Made by a program: the position numbers and the translations under genes. A DNA stretch of 64,000 bases, taken from the NCBI RefSeq assembly GCF_001648175.1, contig NZ_CP015243.1:3720001-3784000 (forward strand). The letters run 5' to 3'. Positions 56,525 through 64,000 of the stretch are shown one piece after another. Under the pieces are notes generated by a model. That model saw only the letters and a list, made by a program, of their open reading frames with translations. It was not told where the DNA came from and did not search any database. Position 1 is the stretch's first letter, and the number at the start of each line of letters is the position of its first letter. The stretch is from Halotalea alkalilenta (lineage in GTDB: Bacteria; Pseudomonadota; Gammaproteobacteria; Pseudomonadales; Halomonadaceae).

Positions 56525-57869
56525 CAGCGGCACCTGATGAACGACGAAGCCTGCTTATCTCGCCAAAGAAACAGCCGATCATCGTCCAGAAGAAGAAATA
56601 GCCTACACGACCTGCGAGCGATGAATTCACCCAGCCTCCGACCAGCGAATAAACGATGTATCCCATCAATGTGAGCCCGAGCGCCAGCATGATCCGACTC
56701 TCTCTCCAGCCATGCTCTCGCAGGGCCGAGCGCATCATCATGATCACGGCGACCGCCAAAGCGACGAGCCAGGCAACGAAAGCGATGGCACCCCAAAGCC
56801 CAAGCTCGATGCCGAATTGAAACCAGAGTCCATCGGTGATGATCCTGCTGTCGGCGCTGATTCCTTGACTTCCCCATCCGAGAGGAGCCTCGCCACTTCG
56901 AATGAACTCCATCGCTTGAAGAGCTTCGGCCCTGTGGTCTTCATTCGACCCTTGAGATAGCCCCGCAGAACTATCGAAACGCTCGACGATCAGCCAGTTC
57001 GAGCTAGTTGTTTGCGTCGGAAACAATGGATCCACCGAGTGATGGGCGATCGAATTGTAGGCAGTGAGCGCCACACAGGAAAATGCGGTGATCGCGATGA
57101 CGATCGCCAATCGCGTCAAGTAGCGCCTACGATCACTTGCCAAGACGAACCAGAGAATCGTCAGCAATGCACACCAACCCGCGGTCGCGGCCAATGCATA
57201 ACGGGACATGGCCAGGTACTGCACCGACGCGAGCATGACGACGGCCAATCCCGACAGCCAGCTCCCTTCGCTGAGATAATATTGATAGCTGAAGACAAGA
57301 AAGAGGAATATTACTGCTGCAAAAATGATCGAATTCCCCACCAATGCAGTTGGCCTCACCCAACCGAGAGGTGGAAAGCCCAGCACTTCCTCCCCCATCA
57401 ACACTAGCCAGCCTTCGTCGACGGCATATCCGAGCAGATACTGCATGATGCCGATGCTCGAGAGGAAAATCCCCGCCACCAGAAAAAACTGGCTGGAAAG
57501 ACGGCTAGATGTCACATGGAACGCATACGCACCTAGCGCACAGAACGGAATGAAGAAATATGACAGGCTAGCCTTGATCGCAAGAACCGGGTCAGGCGCA
57601 TAGAGCAGCTGATAGATCAATGCCAGGATTACACCGAACGCAAGCAGGGCGAGCAAGGTGAGGGCGGGAATGGAATTCAATCGCTGCCTGCCGCCGATGA
57701 TCCCCAGAGCCGCACAGACGGTGGCGGCCATGAAGATCGCATAAGTGCCGGCATTCACACCTTCTGCATGCACTAGATAGGCATAAAGGTTGGATAATTC
57801 ACCACTCAGCAAGACCAGCAGGCATGCCGAGAGAAAGACACCACCCATCCAGCGCGATTCAGTCCTCAA
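56511..57869 (-). CDS. Wzy-like O-antigen/exopolysaccharide polymerase
   Basis: Integral membrane protein of about 452 residues with 11-12 hydrophobic segments. The large loop before the last segments reads APLGWGSQGISADSRIITDGLWFQFGIELGLWGAIAFVAWL, where G-x-G...D-x-x-x...G-x-G matches Wzy polymerases. It lacks the H-x-H-N motif of the ligase-like protein elsewhere in the locus. The start is uncertain: upstream codons of the open frame overlap manC. A TTG at 57867-57869 has AGAGG seven bases before it and was chosen; ATG 57848 (seven codons in) is the alternative. The DNA is noticeably A+T-rich for this window. Confidence 0.72.
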   Translation of the reverse strand: MRTESRWMGGVFLSACLLVLLSGELSNLYAYLVHAEGVNAGTYAIFMAATVCAALGIIGGRQRLNSIPALTLLALLAFGVILALIYQLLYAPDPVLAIKASLSYFFIPFCALGAYAFHVTSSRLSSQFFLVAGIFLSSIGIMQYLLGYAVDEGWLVLMGEEVLGFPPLGWVRPTALVGNSIIFAAVIFLFLVFSYQYYLSEGSWLSGLAVVMLASVQYLAMSRYALAATAGWCALLTILWFVLASDRRRYLTRLAIVIAITAFSCVALTAYNSIAHHSVDPLFPTQTTSSNWLIVERFDSSAGLSQGSNEDHRAEALQAMEFIRSGEAPLGWGSQGISADSRIITDGLWFQFGIELGLWGAIAFVAWLVALAVAVIMMMRSALREHGWRESRIMLALGLTLMGYIVYSLVGGWVNSSLAGRVGYFFFWTMIGCFFGEISRLRRSSGAADEPR

Positions 57870-58005
57870 AATAATGCCTCTATATTTTTCATGAACCGCA
57901 TGATCATTTCCCGAAAAAATAGAGCGTACTTGCCATCGATCCAGGAGAGCGGCGAGCACTTCGAGCGATCGACGCAGCTGCGCTCCCCTGCCTACCGCCA
58001 CATCC

Positions 58006-59433
58006 TTACTGAGAGCGACCGTAGAGGTCCTCGAAACGAACGATATCGTCCTCGCCGAGATAGGCACCGGACTGAACCTCGATCAATTCGAGCGGGATTT
58101 TTCCGGGATTGGACATGTAGTGCGTGGCGCCCAAAGGAATGTAGACCGACTCATTTTCCGCTACCAGTTTTTCTTCCCCGTCGATGCCCACCAGGGCAGT
58201 ACCCGAGACCACGACCCAATGCTCGGAACGATGATGGTGCATCTGTACCGAGAGCTTCTGGCCAGGATTGACGGTGATTCGCTTGACCTGATAGCGCGCC
58301 TCCATGTCGATGGAGTCGTACTTGCCCCAGGGACGATAGACTTCCCGATGGTTATCGTGCTCGCAGCGGCCTTGCTGCTTGAGCTGCTCGACGACGAGCT
58401 TGACGCGCTGATCCTGATCCTTGCGCGTAATCAGGACCGCATCCTTGGTTTCGACGACGACGAGATCCTCGACTCCTACCGTCGCGACCAGTCGATGGCT
58501 CGAATGGACCAGGGTGTTACGGGTGGTGTCGGCTATCACGTCGCCGGTGAGTACGTTGCCATCCTGGTCCTTGTCGCTGATTTCCCACAGCGAAGACCAA
58601 GAGCCGATGTCACTCCACCCCGCCTGCAACGGCACTACCGCGACGCGCGGGTCCTTCTCCATCACCGCATAGTCGATCGAATCGCTCGGACAGCGCGAAA
58701 ACGCCTCGGCATCGACGCGAATGAAGTCCAGGTCCGCAGCGGCACCTTCGATCGCGGCCTCGCAAGCGGCCAGCATATCGGGCGCGTACTGGCCGAGCGC
58801 TCCCAGGTAGCGATCGGCGCGCATCAGGAACATGCCGCTGTTCCAGAGATACTCACCGCTTTCCAGATAGCGCGCAGCCGTCTGCGCATCCGGTTTTTCG
58901 ACGAATCGCTGCACCGCGAAACCGGCATCCAGCGCTTTGCCACGCTGGATGTAGCCGTAGCCGGTTTCAGCCCGGGAAGGCACGATACCGAAGGTCACCA
59001 GATGCCCCTGTGCCGCAAGCGGCACCGCGCGGCGAACCGCGGCCTGGAAAGCATCGACGTCCTGGATCACGTGATCGGCAGCCAGAACCAGCAGCAGCGC
59101 GCTCTCCTCGGCGCCTGCACGCTCGGCCTGCAGCGCGCCGAGAGCGATCGCGGGTGCGGTGTTGCGGCCTTCGGGCTCGAGCAGCAGGCAGGTGTCACCG
59201 ACCTCGGAGGCACGAAGCTGCTCGGCGACCAGAAATCGATGTTCCTCGTTACAGATGACGATCGGTGCGGTACAGGGCAGCCCCTCGAGACGCGCCAGGG
59301 TCTGCTGGAGCAAAGTCCCTTCACCGAGGAGATCAAGAAACTGCTTGGGCCGCAGACGCCTGGAAAGCGGCCATAGGCGAGTTCCGCTGCCGCCCGCCAT
59401 GACGACCGGAGTGATCACCGCTTCGCTGTTCAA
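58006..59433 (-). CDS. manC: Mannose-1-phosphate guanylyltransferase / mannose-6-phosphate isomerase
   Basis: Bifunctional type II PMI-GMP enzyme of 475 residues making GDP-mannose. The N-terminal nucleotidyltransferase has the signature [34 protein letters not shown] (the GMP site) and [17 protein letters not shown]. The C-terminal isomerase is a cupin with [36 protein letters not shown] (metal ligands) and [16 protein letters not shown]. No ATG gives a sensible N-terminus. The TTG at 59431-59433 has AGAGGGG about six bases before it and yields [15 protein letters not shown], so it was chosen; GTG 59460 is possible. manB (phosphomannomutase) is not in the window. Confidence 0.9.
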   Translation of the reverse strand: MNSEAVITPVVMAGGSGTRLWPLSRRLRPKQFLDLLGEGTLLQQTLARLEGLPCTAPIVICNEEHRFLVAEQLRASEVGDTCLLLEPEGRNTAPAIALGALQAERAGAEESALLLVLAADHVIQDVDAFQAAVRRAVPLAAQGHLVTFGIVPSRAETGYGYIQRGKALDAGFAVQRFVEKPDAQTAARYLESGEYLWNSGMFLMRADRYLGALGQYAPDMLAACEAAIEGAAADLDFIRVDAEAFSRCPSDSIDYAVMEKDPRVAVVPLQAGWSDIGSWSSLWEISDKDQDGNVLTGDVIADTTRNTLVHSSHRLVATVGVEDLVVVETKDAVLITRKDQDQRVKLVVEQLKQQGRCEHDNHREVYRPWGKYDSIDMEARYQVKRITVNPGQKLSVQMHHHRSEHWVVVSGTALVGIDGEEKLVAENESVYIPLGATHYMSNPGKIPLELIEVQSGAYLGEDDIVRFEDLYGRSQ

Positions 59434-59582
59434 ATCGATCCCCTCTTCACCATATGTCACGCCTGTCCGTGTGCCTGAGCGTGATACGCGCAGACGGAAA
59501 TACGAACTGAATTGAACGTGCTCCGTTCCAAAACAATGTAGCAATCATTCCTCTACTCGGCCGCCACGCCGGAAGAAGAAAA

Positions 59583-59620
59583 ACAGGAACCATACTCGCC
59601 TGCGCGAACATGATTCCTGT
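59583..59620 (-). terminator. Rho-independent terminator of glyA
   Basis: ACAGGAACCAT (59583-59593) and ATGATTCCTGT (59610-59620) pair on the minus strand with one U-G wobble, followed by TTTTTCTTCTT. It begins 45 bases past the glyA stop. Confidence 0.8.
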
Positions 59621-59664
59621 CTTTGCTACTCAGCTGTCCAACATAGCGAGACGATGCTCAAGGC

Positions 59665-60927
59665 TTAGCCATACACCGGCAGGCGCTTGCACACCGCCTC
59701 GACCTCACCACGAACGCGGGCCTCCACCTCGCCACTATCGCCCTTGGCCAGCGCATCGAGGATGTCGCAGATCCAGCCGGCCAGCGCCTTGCACTCGGCC
59801 TCTTCGAAGCCGCGGGTGGTAACGGCTGGGGTGCCGATACGCAGGCCGGAGGTGACGAAGGGGCTCTGCGGATCGTTGGGCACCGAATTCTTGTTGACGG
59901 TGATATGCGCCCGGCCAAGCGCGGCATCGGCATCCTTGCCGGTGATGCCCTGCTTGACCAAGGAAAGCAGGAAGAGGTGGTCTTCGGTGCCGCCCGAGAC
60001 GACATCGAAGCCTCGCTCGAGGAATACGCCGGCCATGGCCTTGGCGTTCTTGACCACCTGGCGCTGGTAGACCTTGAACTCGGGCTCGAGCGCTTCTTTG
60101 AAGCACACCGCCTTGGCGGCGATCACATGCATCAGCGGGCCGCCCTGCTGGCCGGGGAAGACGGCGGAGTTGAGCTTCTTGTAGAGATCCAGATCGCCGC
60201 TGGCCGAAAGAATCAGGCCACCACGCGGGCCGCGCAGGGTCTTATGGGTGGTGGTGGTCACGACATGAGCATGCGGCAGCGGGCTGGGATATTCACCGGC
60301 GGCGACCAGGCCCGCAACGTGGGCCATGTCGACGAAGAACCAGGCACCGACGCCGTCAGCGATCTCGCGAAAGCGAGCCCAGTCGATCACTTGGGAATAG
60401 GCGGAGAAACCAGCGATGATCATCTTCGGCTGGTGCTCCTTGGCGCGCCGGTCGATCGCGTCATAGTCGATCAACCCTTGCTCGTCGAGGCCATACTGGA
60501 TCGCATTGTAGTGCTTGCCGGAGAAGCTCGGCTTGGCGCCGTGGGTCAAGTGGCCACCGGCATCGAGGCTCATGCCGATCACGGTGTCGCCGGGGGAGAC
60601 CAGCGCCTGGAACACCGCGGAATTGGCCTGGGAGCCGGAGTGCGGCTGGACATTGGCGTAGTCGGCGCCGAACAGCTGGCAGGCGCGCTCGATGGCGAGC
60701 TGCTCTACCTTGTCGACGAACTCGCAGCCACCGTAATAGCGCTTGCCCGGATAGCCTTCGGCGTACTTGTTGGTCAGCTGGCTGCCCTGGGCCTCCATGA
60801 CGCGAGGACTGGTGTAGTTCTCGGAGGCGATCAGCTCGATGTGATCCTCCTGACGCTGTACTTCTTCGTCGATCGCGCTCAGCAGCACGTCATCGTAGCC
60901 GGCGATGGTCATGTCACGGGTGAACAT
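59665..60927 (-). CDS. glyA: Serine hydroxymethyltransferase
   Basis: PLP enzyme interconverting serine and glycine with tetrahydrofolate, the main one-carbon source. The 420-residue length is standard. Key segments are [59 protein letters not shown] [24 protein letters not shown], and the lysine region [16 protein letters not shown]. The C-terminal domain keeps [12 protein letters not shown]. It has its own terminator and sits between manC and a Wzx-like gene, an unusual place for a housekeeping gene. In several relatives glyA is next to nrdR, now 19 kb away. Confidence 0.97.
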   Translation of the reverse strand: MFTRDMTIAGYDDVLLSAIDEEVQRQEDHIELIASENYTSPRVMEAQGSQLTNKYAEGYPGKRYYGGCEFVDKVEQLAIERACQLFGADYANVQPHSGSQANSAVFQALVSPGDTVIGMSLDAGGHLTHGAKPSFSGKHYNAIQYGLDEQGLIDYDAIDRRAKEHQPKMIIAGFSAYSQVIDWARFREIADGVGAWFFVDMAHVAGLVAAGEYPSPLPHAHVVTTTTHKTLRGPRGGLILSASGDLDLYKKLNSAVFPGQQGGPLMHVIAAKAVCFKEALEPEFKVYQRQVVKNAKAMAGVFLERGFDVVSGGTEDHLFLLSLVKQGITGKDADAALGRAHITVNKNSVPNDPQSPFVTSGLRIGTPAVTTRGFEEAECKALAGWICDILDALAKGDSGEVEARVRGEVEAVCKRLPVYG

Positions 60928-61146
60928 GAAGCATTCCTCATTGCAAGGTGGCGGTTGGAAATCTGGCTGACCAATGCGTCACCGCGGGCCCGGGGCGATG
61001 AGTATCGACGATTTCCCGGCTGGGAGGGATCGAGGCCTTCTGCGGCGCGATGGGGTCGAGATGGGCGCCATGATAGCGCAGGCCCCTGCGCTTTACACGA
61101 GCGGTGGCGCGATCGGCGCAGGCGATGTCGCGCTGAAATTCCCGGC
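60928..61146. promoter_or_regulatory. Region upstream of glyA, no gene seen
   Basis: 219 bases between glyA and the flippase gene. AGGAAT precedes the glyA ATG by few bases. No glycine-riboswitch pattern was recognised by eye. It must hold the glyA promoter and the end of the flippase transcript. Confidence 0.35.
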
Positions 61147-62454
61147 CTAGCGCGCCTTGGCATCCACCAGCCGGCCTGACACCCAAGTCAGTACCAGCAG
61201 GTCCACGAGCACCCGCAAGCACCAGACGAAGGCTACCGCGGAGATGCTCTGGTACCAGACCAGCGCCACCGACAGGGCCACCAGATAGAGCGGGACTTCC
61301 GCCAGATGGATCAACGCGGTGACCTTGGAGGCCCCCGAGGCCTGGATGACGCAGAAGGGCACCTGGGCAAGCGAGTTGAACAGCACCCCCAGCGAAATCC
61401 AGAACAGTACCCAATACCCTTGCTCCCGGAACTCGGGCCCAAGCCACCACTCAAGCCCCCAACCACCGGCGCTGATCAGGCAAAGGGTGACCACGCCCAC
61501 CAACCCGGCGATCAGCATGCCGAAGCGCTTGATCAACGAGCGCACCTCTTCGACGTTTCGCTCGGAAAGCGCCTTCGACACCGCCGGGAAGAGCACGCTG
61601 GCGATCGCGATCGGAACCACCAGCACTTTGGTGACGATCTCGTAGGGCGCGGAGTAGTAGCCGACCAGCGTAACGGAGAGGAAGCTGCCGATCAGGAAAC
61701 GGTCGAAATAGACCATGATCGGGCTGACCACGTTCGAGACCGTCATCCATCCGCCGAAGGCGAACAGCTCCTTCAGCAGCGCGGGCTGGATCGCACCCAC
61801 CGAAAAGCGCAGATGGCGCTGGTTGGCTAAGAGGTAGGCGACGAACATGGCGATCCGGGCCAGCAGCAGCGATAGCACCGCGAGCGAGAAACTGTCACTG
61901 AACCAATAGAACGCATAAGGGCCGACCAAGAAACAGGCATTGATCGGAATCTTGACCAGGTTGATCAGGCGAAACTCAGCGTAGCTTTCAAGACACGAGC
62001 GCATCACCGTCGCCCAGATGGTGAAAGGAATCGCTATCGCCGTCCACCTGAAGGCATCGCGAACCGCAGGAATCAGCGCCGCATCGACATTGAACACCCT
62101 GGTCGCGAGCACCTCGGAGCACGACCAGAACAGTACCCCGCCGAGCAGACCCATGATGCAAACCACCGGCAGCGCGGTGGAATAAACCAACCGGTTGCGC
62201 TCGACTTCTCCCGCGCCGATATTGCGCGAGAGCAGGAAGGTCAACGCGCGGCTGATGCCCAGGTCGAAAAGGGTGAAGTAGCCGATCAGCATCCAGATGA
62301 TCGACAGCACCCCGAACAGCTCGACACCCATCTGCCTGATGATCAGCGGAATGAACACCAAGCCCACTGCCAGGGGCACGATGAAACCGGCCAGGCTCCA
62401 GGCAATGTTGCCGGAGTGCCCGGATCGCAGCCTCCCCAGCACTTTAGCGATCAC
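61147..62454 (-). CDS. Wzx-like polysaccharide flippase
   Basis: Inner-membrane transporter of 435 residues and about 12 hydrophobic segments that would flip undecaprenyl-linked repeat units to the periplasm. The N-terminus (GNIAWSLAGFIVPLAVGLVFIPLIIRQMGVELFGVLSIIWMLIGYFTLFDLGISRALTFLLSR) is the standard start of the PST/MOP flippase family. FGGWMTVSNVVSPIMVYFDRFLIGSFLSVTLVGYYSAPYEI is the second-half repeat. It lies 48 bases downstream of rmlD on the same strand and likely belongs to the rml transcript. Confidence 0.88.
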   Translation of the reverse strand: MIAKVLGRLRSGHSGNIAWSLAGFIVPLAVGLVFIPLIIRQMGVELFGVLSIIWMLIGYFTLFDLGISRALTFLLSRNIGAGEVERNRLVYSTALPVVCIMGLLGGVLFWSCSEVLATRVFNVDAALIPAVRDAFRWTAIAIPFTIWATVMRSCLESYAEFRLINLVKIPINACFLVGPYAFYWFSDSFSLAVLSLLLARIAMFVAYLLANQRHLRFSVGAIQPALLKELFAFGGWMTVSNVVSPIMVYFDRFLIGSFLSVTLVGYYSAPYEIVTKVLVVPIAIASVLFPAVSKALSERNVEEVRSLIKRFGMLIAGLVGVVTLCLISAGGWGLEWWLGPEFREQGYWVLFWISLGVLFNSLAQVPFCVIQASGASKVTALIHLAEVPLYLVALSVALVWYQSISAVAFVWCLRVLVDLLVLTWVSGRLVDAKAR

Positions 62455-62502
62455 CGCACGGCTCCTTACCGCGACACCCGTTGCCGGCCGCGAGCGATCC
62501 TC

Positions 62503-63393
62503 TCATCGCCGTACCGCCAGCGCGGCAAGCATGGATTCGAGATCCTCTCTCCAGTCGCTCGGCGCTATCGCTGCCTCGCGTTCGAGCTTCGAGCAATCCA
62601 GTACCGACCAGGCAGGTCGCTGCGCCGGGGTCGGATACTCCTCGGTCGACAACCGGCGCAGACGCGGCACGCGCGCAAGCACTGCCAGCGCCTGCGCACG
62701 CTGGAAGATCGTCTCGGCGAAATCATACCAAGTGCAGGCTGGCGCGCCGGCGAAGTGATAAACCCCAGCACCCGGTGGCGATGGAGAGGCTAGCGCTTCG
62801 CCGAGCCGCCACAGCGCCTCGGCGATGCTCACCGCCGAAGTCGGGCAGCCCCATTGGTCCGCGACGATGCCGAGTTCATCGCGCTCAACGCCGAGCCTCA
62901 GCATCGTCTTGACGAAATTCTGGCCGTGGATGCCGAACACCCAGCTGGTCCGCAGCACCAGGCTATCGGGCGAGGCGGCCAGGAGCGCCCTCTCACCGGC
63001 CAGCTTGCTGGCGCCATAGACGCTGTTCGGCGCGGTAGGATCGTCCTCCCGATAGGGGCGATCGCAGTCTCCGCCGAAGACGTAGTCGGTGGAGACGTGC
63101 AGCACCGGAATCCCAGCGGCGGCGGCGGCCCGGCCAAGCCGGGCGGGTCCATCACGGTTGACCGCGAAGGCGAGCTCCGGCTGACTCTCGGCGCGATCGA
63201 CGGCCGTATAGGCCGCGGCGTTGATGACCTGGTCGGGCCGCCAGCGCGCGAAGGCCGCATCGATCGCGCCAGGGTCGGTGAGGTCGAGCTCGCTCGAGCC
63301 GACACCGATGGCCTCGACATCGAGCGGCGCGCGTTCGAGCAGCGCTCTACCGACCTGCCCCGTCGCACCGCCGACCAGCACTCTTCGGCTCAA
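62503..63393 (-). CDS. rmlD: dTDP-4-dehydrorhamnose reductase
   Basis: Final step of dTDP-L-rhamnose synthesis, NADPH-dependent. The 296-residue product has GGATGQVG (8-15), STDYVFGG and VYGASKLAGE with the catalytic Tyr-X3-Lys, LRTSWVFGIHGQNFVKTMLRL, and TWYDFAETIF, all RmlD features. No ATG is available. The TTG at 63391-63393 overlaps the rmlC stop TGA by TTGA and has GGAG about eight bases before it, giving M-SRRVLVGGATGQVG, so it was chosen. Long upstream open-frame residues overlap rmlC in another frame. Confidence 0.92.
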   Translation of the reverse strand: MSRRVLVGGATGQVGRALLERAPLDVEAIGVGSSELDLTDPGAIDAAFARWRPDQVINAAAYTAVDRAESQPELAFAVNRDGPARLGRAAAAAGIPVLHVSTDYVFGGDCDRPYREDDPTAPNSVYGASKLAGERALLAASPDSLVLRTSWVFGIHGQNFVKTMLRLGVERDELGIVADQWGCPTSAVSIAEALWRLGEALASPSPPGAGVYHFAGAPACTWYDFAETIFQRAQALAVLARVPRLRRLSTEEYPTPAQRPAWSVLDCSKLEREAAIAPSDWREDLESMLAALAVRR

Positions 63394-63932
63394 GACACTC
63401 GCTCCAGCAGCTCGCGTAAAGTCGGATTGGCCGCATCCTTGTCCGAGAGCAGCGGCGACTCGATGGGCCAGTCGATGCCGATCTGCGCATCGTTCCAGAT
63501 CACCCCGCCCTCGTCGCCCGGCAGATAGTAGTCGGTGCACTTGTACTGGAAGTCGGCCACCTCGCTGAGCACGCAGAAACCGTGCGCATAGCCTGGAGGA
63601 ATCCAGAGCTGGCGCTGGTTCTGGTCGTTGAGCTCGATACCGAAGTGCTGGCCGCAAGTCCGAGAGGCGGGATCGATGTCGACCGCTACGTCGTAGACGG
63701 CTCCGCGACTGACTCGCACCAGCTTGCCCTGCGGCCTGGTGCGCTGGAAATGCAGCCCCCTCAGCACTCCCCGCGAGGAGCGCGAGTGGTTGTCCTGGAC
63801 GAACGCCGGCTCGATGCCAGCCTCGCGATAACGCTCGGCCTGGAAGGTCTCGAGGAAAAAGCCCCGTCCATCTGCGAATACCTTGGGTTCGAGCACCAGG
63901 ACGCCGGGCAGATGTGTCTCAATGACTTTCAT
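63390..63932 (-). CDS. rmlC: dTDP-4-dehydrorhamnose 3,5-epimerase
   Basis: Cupin epimerase, third step of dTDP-rhamnose synthesis. The 180-residue product begins MKVIETHLPGVLVLEPKVFADGRGFFLETF and contains VQDNHSRSSRGVLRGLHFQ with catalytic His61, GKLVRVSRGAVYDVAVDIDP, WIPPGYAHGFCVLSE and the tyrosine region TDYYLPGDE (Tyr136). GGAG lies before the ATG at 63930-63932. It follows the rmlA stop by four bases and overlaps rmlD by four, so rmlA-rmlC-rmlD are translated as a unit. Confidence 0.95.
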   Translation of the reverse strand: MKVIETHLPGVLVLEPKVFADGRGFFLETFQAERYREAGIEPAFVQDNHSRSSRGVLRGLHFQRTRPQGKLVRVSRGAVYDVAVDIDPASRTCGQHFGIELNDQNQRQLWIPPGYAHGFCVLSEVADFQYKCTDYYLPGDEGGVIWNDAQIGIDWPIESPLLSDKDAANPTLRELLERVS

Positions 63933-63936
63933 GGAA

Positions 63937-64000
63937 CTACTCCGATCGGCAAATCTGCAACAGGTACTGCCCATAGCCGGTTTTTTCCAGCCGCTGCGCC
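63937..64000 (-). CDS. rmlA: Glucose-1-phosphate thymidylyltransferase, C-terminal end (partial)
   Basis: Only the last 20 codons are in the window, ending at a TAG at 63937-63939. They read AQRLEKTGYGQYLLQICRSE, matching the C-terminal A-x-x-L-x-K-T/S-G-Y-G-Q-Y-L of RmlA. The position directly before rmlC supports the call. The rest of the gene lies beyond the right edge. Confidence 0.8.
   Translation of the reverse strand, partial: AQRLEKTGYGQYLLQICRSE

Noticed and set aside
60928..61146. Possible glycine riboswitch before glyA
   Set aside because: No tandem glycine-aptamer pattern was recognised by eye.

Overview
The window is a 64-kb piece of a GC-rich gammaproteobacterial chromosome. 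Gene content and order fit Halomonadaceae (Halomonas, Salinicola or Chromohalobacter type): rsd/algQ beside dsbB, gshA near tex, pckA-hslO-hslR-nudE, a rib/nus/thi/pgpA block, and glucosylglycerate osmolyte genes. Placement below family level is not supported by what can be read here. No tRNA, rRNA, CRISPR array, transposase, integrase or phage gene was found.

Left part, about 1-14.7 kb: core genes. These are folA-thyA-lgt-rppH on the minus strand, a divergent HAD phosphatase, then rsd, dsbB, gshA, tex, pckA, hslO and hslR (minus) and nudE (plus). A cysteine-rich lipoprotein gene of unknown function sits between hslO and pckA.

14.7-19.9 kb: haem uptake. The ABC importer hmuTUV (minus) is divergent from a TonB-dependent receptor (plus), with a Fur-box-like site between them. 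ilvD follows, convergent with the receptor.

22.1-31.0 kb: an accessory metabolic region. A four-gene polar amino-acid ABC importer is divergent from a MocR-type regulator, and a class III aminotransferase ends just past the regulator. The three units look like one small uptake and deamination regulon. A YdfG-type dehydrogenase and a GH15 glucoamylase/trehalase-like enzyme follow.

31.1-41.3 kb: lon with a candidate heat-shock promoter, a DUF945 protein, then nrdR-ribD-ribBA-ribH-nusB-thiL-pgpA transcribed leftward. No ribE lies between ribD and ribBA. A small GlsB/YeaQ-like membrane protein flanks this block.

41.3-46.9 kb: a TerC/Alx-family membrane protein with a probable yybP-ykoY (Mn2+) riboswitch in its leader. 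Next is a glucosylglycerate cluster: a GH13_18 phosphorylase, glucosyl-3-phosphoglycerate synthase and its HAD phosphatase. Together these could make, and phosphorolytically recycle, a compatible solute.

46.9-64 kb: cell-surface polysaccharide. Two tandem GT9 glycosyltransferases and an LPS-kinase-like protein suggest LPS core. GT2, an O-antigen ligase-like protein, a WcaJ-type initiating transferase, two GT4 enzymes, a Wzy-like polymerase, ManC, a Wzx-like flippase and RmlD/RmlC/(RmlA) suggest a Wzy-dependent O-antigen or exopolysaccharide containing rhamnose and a GDP-mannose-derived sugar. glyA is embedded in this region.
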